DNA of 64,000 nucleotides from Rhizobium mongolense USDA 1844 (GTDB lineage: Bacteria > Pseudomonadota > Alphaproteobacteria > Rhizobiales > Rhizobiaceae): positions 372,001 through 436,000 of the forward strand of contig NZ_ATTQ01000002.1 of assembly GCF_000419765.1 (NCBI RefSeq). Direction: 5' to 3'. A program made the translations under genes and the position numbers. Shown piece by piece: positions 9,294 through 16,463 of the stretch. A model generated the notes under the pieces. That model saw only the letters and a list, made by a program, of their open reading frames with translations, made no database searches and had not been told where the DNA came from. How positions within the stretch are numbered: the stretch's first letter is position 1; each line of letters begins with the position of its first letter.

Positions 9294-10802
9294 ATGACGA
9301 TGCCGGATCAACAGCAAGGCGGAAATTCGACTGTCGACATTGCGGCGGACGGCGCAGATGGCCGTCCGGCGGGTGCGTTCGGCGGCCTGTCGGGCAAGCT
9401 GCTTTGGCTGACTGTCCTGTTCATCATGCTCGCCGAAGTGCTGATCTTCTTCCCTTCCATCGCCAGCATGCGCATCCGCTGGCTGGAGGACAAGCTGAAC
9501 ACGGCTGCTGCCGCCGCCATCGTTATCGATGGCCTGCAACCCGTCGAACTGCCGTATGCTTTGCAGAAGGAAACATTGGCGGCGACCGGCACGAAGGCGA
9601 TCGTTCTTCGCAAGGAAGGCACCTCCAGGCTTCTCGCGATGAGCAGCATGCCGACATCCGTCGATGAGCAGTATGACCTGACCAAGGCCACGCCCATCAG
9701 TTCCATGGGAGACGCATTGGACACGCTGCTTTTTGGCGGCAACCGCATCATCCGCGTTTACGGCCCGGTCGGCGAGACGAACATGGGCGTCGAAGTGCTG
9801 ATGAAGGAAAGGCCGTTACGCACGGCGATGCTCGTCTATGCACGCAATGTTCTGCTCCTCTCCGTGCTGATCTCGCTCTTTACCGCGACGCTGATTTTCT
9901 TCGTGATTAATCGCATCCTGATCCTCCCGATCCGCAGGCTGACCGGCAACATGCAGCAATTTTCAGCCGATCCGGAAAACCCGCAGCATGTCTTCGTGGG
10001 CGATGGCGGGCGCGATGAACTGGCGGTCGCGGGACGGCGTCTGACGGCGATGCAGATGGAACTGCAAAAGACGCTGAAGCAGCAGAAGAATCTTGCGGCA
10101 CTTGGCCTTGCGGTCTCAAAGATCAATCACGACATGCGCAACATCCTCGCCTCGGCGCAGCTGATGTCAGACCGTCTCGTAGATGTCGATGACCCGATGG
10201 TTAAGAGCTTCGCACCGAAGCTGCTGCGTACGATCGATCGCGCTGTCGGCTATACGACGGAAGTGCTCTCCTTTGGTCAGGCAAGCGAATCGGCGCCGCG
10301 CCGCCGGCGGGTCAGGCTCTACGATCTGACGCAGGACGTGCGGGATATGCTGGCGATCGATCCGCAGAGCGGCGTTGAGTTTGCCGAGCAGATGCCGCCG
10401 GACATAGAGGTCGATGCTGATAGCGAGCAGCTCTTCCGCGTGATTCACAATCTCTGCCGGAACGCGTTGCAGGCGTTGACCGGCGAAACCGCCCCTGACG
10501 GCATTAAACGCATCACTGTATCGGCGCAGCGTGTCGGTAGCGTCGTCAGCATCATCGTTGACGATACCGGGCCAGGCATGCCGATGAAGGCCCGGCAGAA
10601 TCTTTTTGCGGCCTTCCGCGGTTCGGCCCGCAGCGGCGGCACAGGCCTCGGACTTACGATCGCGCGCGAACTGGTCCTCGCGCATGGCGGCACGATCGCC
10701 CTCGTCGAAAAGCCCGCGGCCGGCACGCAGTTCCGCATCGAAATCCCGGACCGGCCGGTTTCGCTGGAGGACTATCGTTCGCGCACCCAGTCGGAAAAGT
10801 GA
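9294..10802 (+). CDS. Membrane-bound sensor histidine kinase (orphan)
   Basis: A 502-residue kinase starting at MTMPDQQQGG. It has two membrane helices (about 35-53 and 185-206) enclosing a small periplasmic domain, then HAMP (about 206-258), a DHp helix with the phospho-acceptor in SKINHDMRNILAS (His279), and a HATPase domain with N-box NLCRNALQAL, DDTGPGMP (G1) and GGTGLGLTIARELV (G2). No response regulator lies next to it. It follows the chemoreceptor by 124 bases in the same direction. The start is uncertain because the ribosome binding site is weak and the frame is open further upstream. Confidence 0.9.
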   Translation: MTMPDQQQGGNSTVDIAADGADGRPAGAFGGLSGKLLWLTVLFIMLAEVLIFFPSIASMRIRWLEDKLNTAAAAAIVIDGLQPVELPYALQKETLAATGTKAIVLRKEGTSRLLAMSSMPTSVDEQYDLTKATPISSMGDALDTLLFGGNRIIRVYGPVGETNMGVEVLMKERPLRTAMLVYARNVLLLSVLISLFTATLIFFVINRILILPIRRLTGNMQQFSADPENPQHVFVGDGGRDELAVAGRRLTAMQMELQKTLKQQKNLAALGLAVSKINHDMRNILASAQLMSDRLVDVDDPMVKSFAPKLLRTIDRAVGYTTEVLSFGQASESAPRRRRVRLYDLTQDVRDMLAIDPQSGVEFAEQMPPDIEVDADSEQLFRVIHNLCRNALQALTGETAPDGIKRITVSAQRVGSVVSIIVDDTGPGMPMKARQNLFAAFRGSARSGGTGLGLTIARELVLAHGGTIALVEKPAAGTQFRIEIPDRPVSLEDYRSRTQSEK

Positions 10803-10924
10803 TGCAAATTCCGCAACTCAGCCATCTGCAACCAAAGTCGTGATTTTTTTCGAATTGCTATTGCATTCACCCAAAGGACGCTTTAGAGGATCGCCCACGC
10901 AAGCGGCACGGCCGCTTTTGGCAC

Positions 10925-11001
10925 GCACCCGTAGCTCAGCTGGATAGAGCACCAGACTACGAATCTGGGGGTCAGGAGTTCGAATCTCTTCGGGTGCGCC
11001 A
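10925..11001 (+). tRNA. tRNA-Arg (anticodon ACG)
   Basis: A 77-nt cloverleaf with encoded CCA. The acceptor GCACCCG (10925-10931) pairs with CGGGTGC (10991-10997). The D arm contains AGCTCAGCTGGATAGAGC. The anticodon stem CCAGA/TCTGG encloses loop CTACGAA, giving anticodon ACG, whose first A is normally converted to inosine to read CGN arginine codons. The T arm is AGGAG-TTCGAAT-CTCTT. The accessory patch (TetR, RidA, TnpB remnant) starts directly behind its 3' end, a common integration side, but no second attachment copy was found. Confidence 0.97.
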
Positions 11002-11575
11002 TTCTTTCCTTTTAGTTTACAATAGTTTACGCGAGCACCACGCAAACTGCGCCGGATGCGCGCTTCGAACCTGTCGCAAAGAGCAACCACGTCTTCGGAA
11101 AAGAGCGAATTGGTGCAAGCCATGCAGATTCGCCACCCTGTCTTCCTGGCCACACGGGGCGGATTGTGGTGATAGTCCAGCACTGGTTCCCGCCGTGATC
11201 CTCCGTCAAAGTCCATCGCTGCGGCTCAATGAACCCTGATAGTTGGCTTTCAGCTTTTGCGCTGGCTGCGGCGCTGGCGCTCACCCTTGCCGGTGCAACA
11301 CCCTTGGTCGTGCGCGGGGTTGCCGTGAAGGTGCTTGGTACCGTCTAAGAGCAGGTTCCGGGAGTCAACTCCTGTTCAGATTTCAGCAAAGAAGTGTTCG
11401 CCTGTCTCTTCATCGGGAGGAGCGATTGCGATCATTTGCGGGCTGGAGCTTGCCAGAGTTTACATTTATGTCTTTTTACTAAGTGATGCTGAGTGAACCG
11501 CCAATGATGCAAACCTTGAGCACTGAGGTAGGCAACAGCGCCCACTCATTTGCACACGAGATTAAGAAGAGTTCA
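11002..11575. other. 574-bp region behind tRNA-Arg with a possible gene remnant
   Basis: No intact gene could be supported. On the minus strand around 11060-11216 one frame reads DFDGGSRREPVLDYHHNPP followed by RVARKTGWRICMACTN and SLFSEDVVALC. This resembles small rhizobial zinc-ribbon-type proteins with a CxxC pair followed by FFSEDV. The matching upstream part lies in another frame and the frame runs on into the tRNA, so this is probably a decayed gene. The remainder shows nothing recognisable. Confidence 0.35.
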
Positions 11576-12271
11576 TTATTTTGGAGAGAGGCCATCGAGC
11601 AGGAAGCCGAGGCCTTTCCTGAAAGCACCATCCCAATCGTCATCCAACAGCAGGCGGCAGCGTTCAATTGTTGGGTAGCGTTCGCTGAGATGCTCAAGTC
11701 GCTTCTGAGCAGCGGCCCTATCGTCGTCCGAGAGGTCGAAGCCCGCCCGGGTGATGGTGGCGCCCATCACATAGTTCCAGAGCGACCATATCGCGACGTT
11801 CAGATCTGCGTCCGCTACACCGGCCCTGGACAATGTCTTGCTCAGCAGTTCTAGGCGACTGAGGATGTTCGGGCCGAGCGCCCGGCGCGGCAACAGCGAT
11901 GCCGACCAAGGATGGCGCAGCATGCTGGCGCGCCAGTCTTCGAGCATATGAACGACTTCTCCGCGCCAGTCTTGAGACTGAACTGTCTGCGGCGATCCGC
12001 GATATTCGAGCACCGCGTCGAGCGCCAGATCAAAGACATCCTCTTTGTTGTCGACGTGCCAATATAGGCTCATCACGCCCGAGCCGAGGCGATCTGCCAG
12101 CCGGCGCATCGTTAGGCCGTCGACTCCGTGAGCGTCCAGAAGTTCTGCCGCGGTCGCTACGATGCGTTCCCGAGAGAGAGGCGGTTCACTGCGCGGCTCC
12201 TGCGCGGGCTGGGACCATTGACTTATCCGTTGCGGCCGTTTGCTCCGGGCTCCGCTACGTTTGGCTGTCAT
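11576..12271 (-). CDS. TetR-family transcriptional regulator
   Basis: A 231-residue one-component regulator. After a basic N-terminal tail the helix-turn-helix reads RERIVATAAELLDAHG, LTMRRLADRLGSGVMSLYWH (about residues 34-80), typical of TetR proteins with a TetR_C-type ligand domain. The C-terminal two thirds (WRASMLRHPWSASLLPRRAL, WSLWNYVMGATITRAGF) form the ligand and dimer domain. It is divergent from the RidA-like gene, with a perfect 17-bp inverted repeat between them, so it most likely represses that gene and itself. The effector is unknown. Confidence 0.92.
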   Translation of the reverse strand: MTAKRSGARSKRPQRISQWSQPAQEPRSEPPLSRERIVATAAELLDAHGVDGLTMRRLADRLGSGVMSLYWHVDNKEDVFDLALDAVLEYRGSPQTVQSQDWRGEVVHMLEDWRASMLRHPWSASLLPRRALGPNILSRLELLSKTLSRAGVADADLNVAIWSLWNYVMGATITRAGFDLSDDDRAAAQKRLEHLSERYPTIERCRLLLDDDWDGAFRKGLGFLLDGLSPK

Positions 12272-12340
12272 CCGTCTTCCTTTGCTGATTAGAACGTCGA
12301 TCTAAGCCGACAATACGACGAATGTCGATCCTGGCCGATT

Positions 12341-12382
12341 GACTCGTACGACGTACGATGCAAAACGTACGTCGTACGAGTC
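12341..12382. promoter_or_regulatory. Perfect 17-bp inverted repeat, probable TetR operator
   Basis: GACTCGTACGACGTACG at 12341-12357 and its exact complement CGTACGTCGTACGAGTC at 12366-12382, separated by ATGCAAAA. Each arm also contains the self-complementary unit CGTACG-N-CGTACG, so two TetR dimers could sit side by side. It lies 69 bases upstream of the divergent TetR start and 83 bases before the RidA-like start. The repeat is directly visible; the binding partner is inferred. Confidence 0.8.
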
Positions 12383-12465
12383 CATCGCATGAGCGATGGG
12401 TTAAAGATCAATCCTGCCGGCCGCGAGGATACGTTGCGCGCAGTCCGCAGAGCCAAGAAAAAATC

Positions 12466-12954
12466 ATGTCACATGCAATCAAGCATCTGCTTATCGGAGG
12501 GCTAATCATCATGACCATGGGCGTCCCCACTACGACGACGGCCAATGAGAACGATCTCAAGCTGACCATCGTCAATCCAAAAAACCTTTACGACCCGACG
12601 CCGAATGGCTACAGCACGGCGGTGATCGTGCCCCGTGAGGCCCGGCTGGCCTACATCTCCGGCCAGGGCGGCCAAGACAGCACTGGAGCCTTGTCGCCCG
12701 ACTTCGCTGTCCAGGTTGAGCAGGCCTACGCAAATTTGCGCACGGCTCTCGATGCGCTCGGCGCACGGCCGGACCAGGTTGCCAAGCTCACGGTCTTCGT
12801 GGTCGATCACGATATGTCCAAGCTTGAGGTGTTGACCAGAAGCGTCAAGGAAATGTTCGGCGAAGCACTGCCGGCACAGACACTGATTCCCGTTCCCAAG
12901 CTTGCAATTGACCCGATGCTCTTCGAGGTGGAAGCCGTGGTCGTGCTTCACTAG
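12466..12954 (+). CDS. RidA/YjgF/UK114-family protein with export signal
   Basis: A 162-residue protein. The ATG at 12466 gives a hydrophobic N-terminal signal (MSHAIKHLLIGGLIIMTMG, then TTTTANEN); the frame is open back to 12358, but that start falls inside the operator. The RidA core follows: ARLAYISGQGGQDSTGALS, VEQAYANLRTALDALGA, VAKLTVFVVDHD and LPAQTLIPVPKLAIDPMLFEVEAVVV. Canonical RidA deaminates reactive enamines/imines and uses a conserved Arg (usually in xCRVE-like or RxxVE contexts). Here the C-terminal region reads MLFEVEAVVVLH and the usual Arg is not evident, so a different role is possible. It is probably controlled by the divergent TetR. Confidence 0.85.
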   Translation: MSHAIKHLLIGGLIIMTMGVPTTTTANENDLKLTIVNPKNLYDPTPNGYSTAVIVPREARLAYISGQGGQDSTGALSPDFAVQVEQAYANLRTALDALGARPDQVAKLTVFVVDHDMSKLEVLTRSVKEMFGEALPAQTLIPVPKLAIDPMLFEVEAVVVLH

Positions 12955-13039
12955 CGGGCGACGCTGCTGACCCAATCGCGAAAAATGAAATCGGTCGAGC
13001 GCGCCGCCGCAGCCGGTGCTCACAATCACGAGGGCCGAG

Positions 13040-13402
13040 CAACCAGGCTTGGCCGCTTGCAAGCGGGGGATTTCCGAGGGGGCGCGAAGCACCGCCGATA
13101 GGTATCGCTTCAACGGAGAGCGGCTGCCCTTCCTCCACGATCATAGACGCCGTGTTCCGACGCAGGATGTTGATTGCAGCATTGTGGTCGGCATGGGCGC
13201 GCAAGCCGCATTGGCAACAGCGGAAAGTCGCTTGGCTGCCTGTCCACGGCTCCGCAGCCCGAACAGAAGGGCGATCCGGGTTGCGCCATCGGGGCTGTAT
13301 TCGAGGTCGCCGCGATAGTGGGCATCCGGCTGTTTGATGCCGACCAGGCGACGCTCGCCACAGGCATATCCGCCACCACCTGACCTTGGCCCTTTTGCCC
13401 AA
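13040..13402 (-). pseudogene. Decayed C-terminal end of an IS200/IS605-type TnpB
   Basis: On the minus strand, around 13064-13240, the frame reads PWTGSQATFRCCQCGLRAHA followed by DHNAAINILRRNTASM. This is the zinc-ribbon CxxCG plus (A)DxNAAxNI motif near the C-terminus of TnpB (IS605 OrfB / IS1341 group). Upstream the frame degenerates (neighbouring frames carry pieces such as FCSGCGA), no RuvC-like N-terminal part is present, and no TnpA or intact ends are visible. It marks past insertion sequence activity in the patch behind tRNA-Arg. The rest of the 12955-13443 gap holds nothing else recognisable. Confidence 0.75.
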
Positions 13403-13443
13403 GTCCGTACGCCCGTCAAGGCCGCGACCCGGGATCGTGACAT

Positions 13444-13923
13444 CTACGGGAGGTGGCTGAAGCGGGCGATTTGCGCATCCTTCATCAGGCTGCGAAAATT
13501 GGGCCCACTGACATGCACGAGTGTCTTGTGGTCACCGCCTTCGAAATAGACATCGCTCGCGTCGCCGAGGCTTTCGTCTAAGATCACTGGCACATCGTAA
13601 GCGGGTCCGATGGGTGGTACCGCGCCAATGTCGCAATCCGAAAAAAGCGAGCTGACCTCCTCCTCCGAGGCGAGGCCAAGACGCCTGTTCATCAGATCCT
13701 GCAATGTGGAGAGCTCGATGCGGTGTGTGCTCGGTACAACGGCTAGGACATACCCCGTTTCGTGATGTACGACCACGGATTTGGCCAGCCTGCTGCCCGG
13801 AATATGCGCGGCTTGCGCCGACTGGCTGGTTGTTGCTGTGCGGTGATGAGCGACGGTGTCGTAAGCGATACCCTCACCGGCTATATAGTCCTGAAGTTTT
13901 CCTGCGATCGGCATCGTAGGCAC
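13444..13923 (-). CDS. YbaK/aminoacyl-tRNA deacylase domain protein
   Basis: A 159-residue protein of the YbaK/EbsC/ProX superfamily, the trans-editing domain related to the insertion domain of prolyl-tRNA synthetase. Family features include the N-terminal IAYDTVAHHRTATTSQSAQA, the conserved lysine in GSRLAKSVVVH, VVPSTHRIEL, and the GAVPPIGPAYDVPVILDES loop followed by FEGGDHKTLVHVSG. It should hydrolyse mischarged aminoacyl-tRNA or a similar ester, but substrate specificity cannot be read. It is a single gene at the right edge of the accessory patch. Confidence 0.88.
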   Translation of the reverse strand: MPTMPIAGKLQDYIAGEGIAYDTVAHHRTATTSQSAQAAHIPGSRLAKSVVVHHETGYVLAVVPSTHRIELSTLQDLMNRRLGLASEEEVSSLFSDCDIGAVPPIGPAYDVPVILDESLGDASDVYFEGGDHKTLVHVSGPNFRSLMKDAQIARFSHLP

Positions 13924-14123
13924 TCCCTATGTTTGCCTGGGACGCATAAGCGACATTTTCCTCTCATCATGCGGGAAGTCAACGGCGAATGGGCGGCCGC
14001 AAGTGTAAGCGGTTGGGAAACCAACTTGTTACGGCCGTCGATCAACTTGCTTAGCTTCGCGCAATCTTGCGCATGTATCTGCGTTCTGCGCCGCGATGGT
14101 GCGGAGCGGGGCGGGAGAGAATT

Positions 14124-14438
14124 ATGAAGGCGAGTACCCAGGTTGGGATTTCGATGATGGCGGTCGCGGTCATTCTTGCCGGATGTGTCACCTATGCCGA
14201 CAAGCCGGTTCTCTATCCCGTCGGCAGCCCGGTCAATCCGCCATTCGTTGCCCACGTCATGTGCATCGGCGAAGCCAATGCGATGTATGGCGAAGCGATG
14301 CAGCAATATAAACTGCGTGCACAGATGACTCGCGATTATGACAGCGCCGAAGCAGAAGCGCTCTCGCGCGGCGCGGCGCGCAGGCAGTATGACGCCTGCG
14401 CTTCGTCCGAAGGCTATCGCGCGGTCTACGATCGATAG
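14124..14438 (+). CDS. Small putative lipoprotein
   Basis: A 104-residue protein of unrecognised family. The start at 14124 is favoured by GGGAGAG about nine bases upstream and by a lipoprotein signal, MKASTQVGISMMAVAVILAG with the lipid-accepting Cys directly after (lipobox LAGC). The mature part is short and polar (YADKPVLYPVGSPVNPPFVA, later AEALSRGAARRQYDACASSE) and contains two more cysteines that could form a disulfide. Outer- or inner-membrane anchoring in the periplasm is expected. No functional assignment can be made. Confidence 0.8.
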   Translation: MKASTQVGISMMAVAVILAGCVTYADKPVLYPVGSPVNPPFVAHVMCIGEANAMYGEAMQQYKLRAQMTRDYDSAEAEALSRGAARRQYDACASSEGYRAVYDR

Positions 14439-14713
14439 GGCAGTCTGAAACGCTCTCTTTGACGTAAGGAGAACTGCTTGCTGGCCGGTCTGGCAGCAAC
14501 TGTCTGCGAGCGTCGAAAAATCTGGCTCGTATCGTTGCACCAAGTGCAAAAATGCACTAGATATAAAAGCGCAATAATTGAAAGGATAGGATCCCGTTCA
14601 ATTGGGATGAATGACCTGGACACGCTGCGCGGCTGATGGCCTCCTGGAATTGCCGTTCTGAAGGCGATGCCTGGCAGGTAATGACGCTGCATTTCAAAAG
14701 TGGGCCAATCAAC

Positions 14714-15376
14714 ATGACCGCAAACATTGCATGCTCGGATTTCCTGCATTTCTTCCGTTCGTGGATCAGCAATCCACTTCGCGTCGCTGCAATCGCTCCC
14801 TCCGGGGTTTCGCTCGCCAAGCTGATGACGAAGGAAATCGCGGCGCTTGACGGGCCGATCATTGAACTGGGCCCCGGTACGGGTGTTTTCACGCGGGCGC
14901 TGCTTGCGCGCGGGCTCAAAGAGGCGGATTTGACGTTGATCGAATATGGCCCCGAATTCATCGATGGCCTCAAGGCTCGCTTTCCGTCCGCCCGTGTCTT
15001 GCAGATGGATGCGGGTCATTTGGCACATGCCGGCATCTTCCAAGGCGAGCCGGTCGGGGCGGTGGTCAGCGGCTTGCCGCTGCTTTCGATGTCGCCGCGC
15101 AAGATCACCGCCATTCTCGCCGGCGCTTTCACCTACATGCGGCCTGGCGGTGCGTTTTATCAATTCACTTACGGTCCACGCTGCCCTGTGCCGCGGCCAA
15201 TCCTCGACCGGATGGGGCTCAAGGCAACGCATATCGGCGGCACGATGCGGAACCTGCCGCCTGCCGCAGTCTACAGAATTTTGCGCCGCAAGCCGCTTGA
15301 GCTCTCGCGGGAGCGCTTCAAATATCATAGCCGGGAAGCGGAGATCGAAACGGCCGCAGGAGACGCTGGCGGCTGA
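14714..15376 (+). CDS. PmtA-like phospholipid N-methyltransferase family protein
   Basis: A class I SAM-dependent methyltransferase of about 220 residues; upstream in-frame starts at 14681 and 14636 are possible and no ribosome binding site is decisive. Motif I is IELGPGTGVFTRALLARG, followed by LTLIEYGPEF (acidic residue of motif II) and VVSGLPLLSMSPRK, the pattern of rhizobial PmtA-type enzymes and of rRNA-adenine-dimethylase-like proteins. The N-terminal FLHFFRSWISNPLRVAAIAP segment, which may contact membranes, supports the phospholipid type. The likely reaction is stepwise methylation of phosphatidylethanolamine towards phosphatidylcholine. A TetR gene follows 15 bases downstream. Confidence 0.75.
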   Translation: MTANIACSDFLHFFRSWISNPLRVAAIAPSGVSLAKLMTKEIAALDGPIIELGPGTGVFTRALLARGLKEADLTLIEYGPEFIDGLKARFPSARVLQMDAGHLAHAGIFQGEPVGAVVSGLPLLSMSPRKITAILAGAFTYMRPGGAFYQFTYGPRCPVPRPILDRMGLKATHIGGTMRNLPPAAVYRILRRKPLELSRERFKYHSREAEIETAAGDAGG

Positions 15377-15391
15377 TGCAATCGGACGCAA

Positions 15392-16027
15392 ATGGCTGAA
15401 TCGAAACAGACCGGCACTGCAGAAGGGCGCCGCGAGCGCAAGCGGCGCCAGACGCGCGAGCGCATTGAGCAGGCGGCAATGACGCTGTTTCTCGAACGCG
15501 GCTTTGATGCAACGACGATCGAGGACATCACGGATTCCGCCGACGTGTCGAAGCGCAGCTTTTTCGATTATTTCCCCTCAAAGGAAGAGGTCGTCTTCGC
15601 CTGGCAAGATTCTTTTGCCGACCGGCTGATGGCTGCCATCGCCGCAAGGCCAAAGAGCCAGTCGCCCTTGACGGTTGTTGAAGAAGCAATCGTGGAAACC
15701 GTTGCCGCTTCCGCCAATGAACGTGGTCTCGCCCTTGGTGAACTCATCCGTCGCACACCCGTGCTGAAAGCGCGCGATCAGATGAAATATGCAAAACTTG
15801 AGCAGAAGCTGACGGAAGCATTGATCGCAAGAAGCGGCGAAGGGAAGGAAGTCCGGGCGCGGATGCGGCTTCTCTCTGCGATCGTCATCGGAACATTGCG
15901 TGTCGGCGGTGAGCGCTGGCAGGAACGTCCGCCAGAAGGCCCACTCGAGGCCTTTGCGAGGGAGCTTTTTGCGGATCTTTGGAAGATGCTGGCGGATTTT
16001 GGCGACGAGGCGAAAAATCGGCTTTAG
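15392..16027 (+). CDS. TetR-family transcriptional regulator
   Basis: A 211-residue regulator. After a very basic start (GRRERKRRQTRERIEQAAMT) the helix-turn-helix covers ATTIEDITDSADVSKRSFFD and YFPSKEEV (about residues 40-70), the standard TetR arrangement. The remaining all-helical domain is the ligand and dimer part and gives no ligand clue. It follows the methyltransferase gene by 15 bases in the same direction and is probably cotranscribed with it, so it may regulate that operon. The sRNA gene lies about 160 bases downstream. Confidence 0.92.
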   Translation: MAESKQTGTAEGRRERKRRQTRERIEQAAMTLFLERGFDATTIEDITDSADVSKRSFFDYFPSKEEVVFAWQDSFADRLMAAIAARPKSQSPLTVVEEAIVETVAASANERGLALGELIRRTPVLKARDQMKYAKLEQKLTEALIARSGEGKEVRARMRLLSAIVIGTLRVGGERWQERPPEGPLEAFARELFADLWKMLADFGDEAKNRL

Positions 16028-16184
16028 GTTATCGCATTTTAACCGAACGTTATTTTGACCAGCTGATCAAAGTTGCTGCAAAATGAGGCGTCTTCGCAAA
16101 GATTGCGTGTCGAGCCATGCGTAAGGTGCATTGCTGCATTGCGGTAATAGCCCTATTCTCGATCAAATCAATCGGGTATTTATA

Positions 16185-16303
16185 GCTTCGTAAGTAGCGC
16201 ACTCCTCCTCCCAGCGCTCTTACGCAGACTGGTAACACTCCTCCTCCCAGTTGCCAGTCAGGATCAAGAGCCCGGTGCACCTCCTCCCGCACCGGGCTCT
16301 TTT
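16185..16303 (+). ncRNA. alpha-r14 (mmgR/suhB-type) small regulatory RNA
   Basis: Three consecutive stem-loops each expose the anti-Shine-Dalgarno motif CUCCUCCC. Stem 1 is 16190-16200 with 16214-16223 (one bulge), stem 2 is 16227-16236 with 16250-16259 (one G-U), and stem 3 is a perfect 13-bp terminator stem, 16266-16278 with 16289-16301, followed by UUCUAUUU. This is the hallmark of the Rhizobiales alpha-r14 family, one member of which (MmgR) limits polyhydroxybutyrate granules in Sinorhizobium meliloti. It should pair with ribosome binding sites of target mRNAs. The 5' end is estimated; TATTTA at 16177-16182 is a candidate -10. The rest of the 16028-16463 gap holds no gene. Confidence 0.9.
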
Positions 16304-16305
16304 CT
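16266..16305 (+). terminator. Intrinsic terminator forming the third sRNA hairpin
   Basis: AAGAGCCCGGTGC pairs perfectly with GCACCGGGCTCTT across a 10-nt loop that carries CCTCCTCCC, followed by a T-rich stretch. The terminator loop doubles as a seed region of the sRNA. Confidence 0.9.
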
Positions 16306-16463
16306 ATTTCAGCCCTGAAAATCAGTCTGCCCATCGATTGCGAGGCTCACCGGCTGCTTGCCTTATTTGACTCCCCTTACGCCCACGGCTTATTTGAGCA
16401 GCAGCCAGAGCGCTCAGCCAGGCGTCGATGTTGGAGTAGGGGATGTTTGACGGATCGGGGGCC

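Noticed and set aside
10818..11216. Open frame reading through the tRNA-Arg gene, with an EEIRTPDP peptide
   Set aside because: The peptide is the familiar antisense translation of a tRNA T arm; the true feature there is the tRNA. Only the distal part may be a remnant of another gene.
13040..13402. Active TnpB-like RNA-guided nuclease
   Set aside because: Only the C-terminal zinc-ribbon region is recognisable; the RuvC motifs, start and element ends are absent, so it cannot be functional.
16190..16303. CRISPR-like short repeats (three CTCCTCCC units)
   Set aside because: The units are loops of three different hairpins in one small RNA, too short and unevenly spaced for a CRISPR array.
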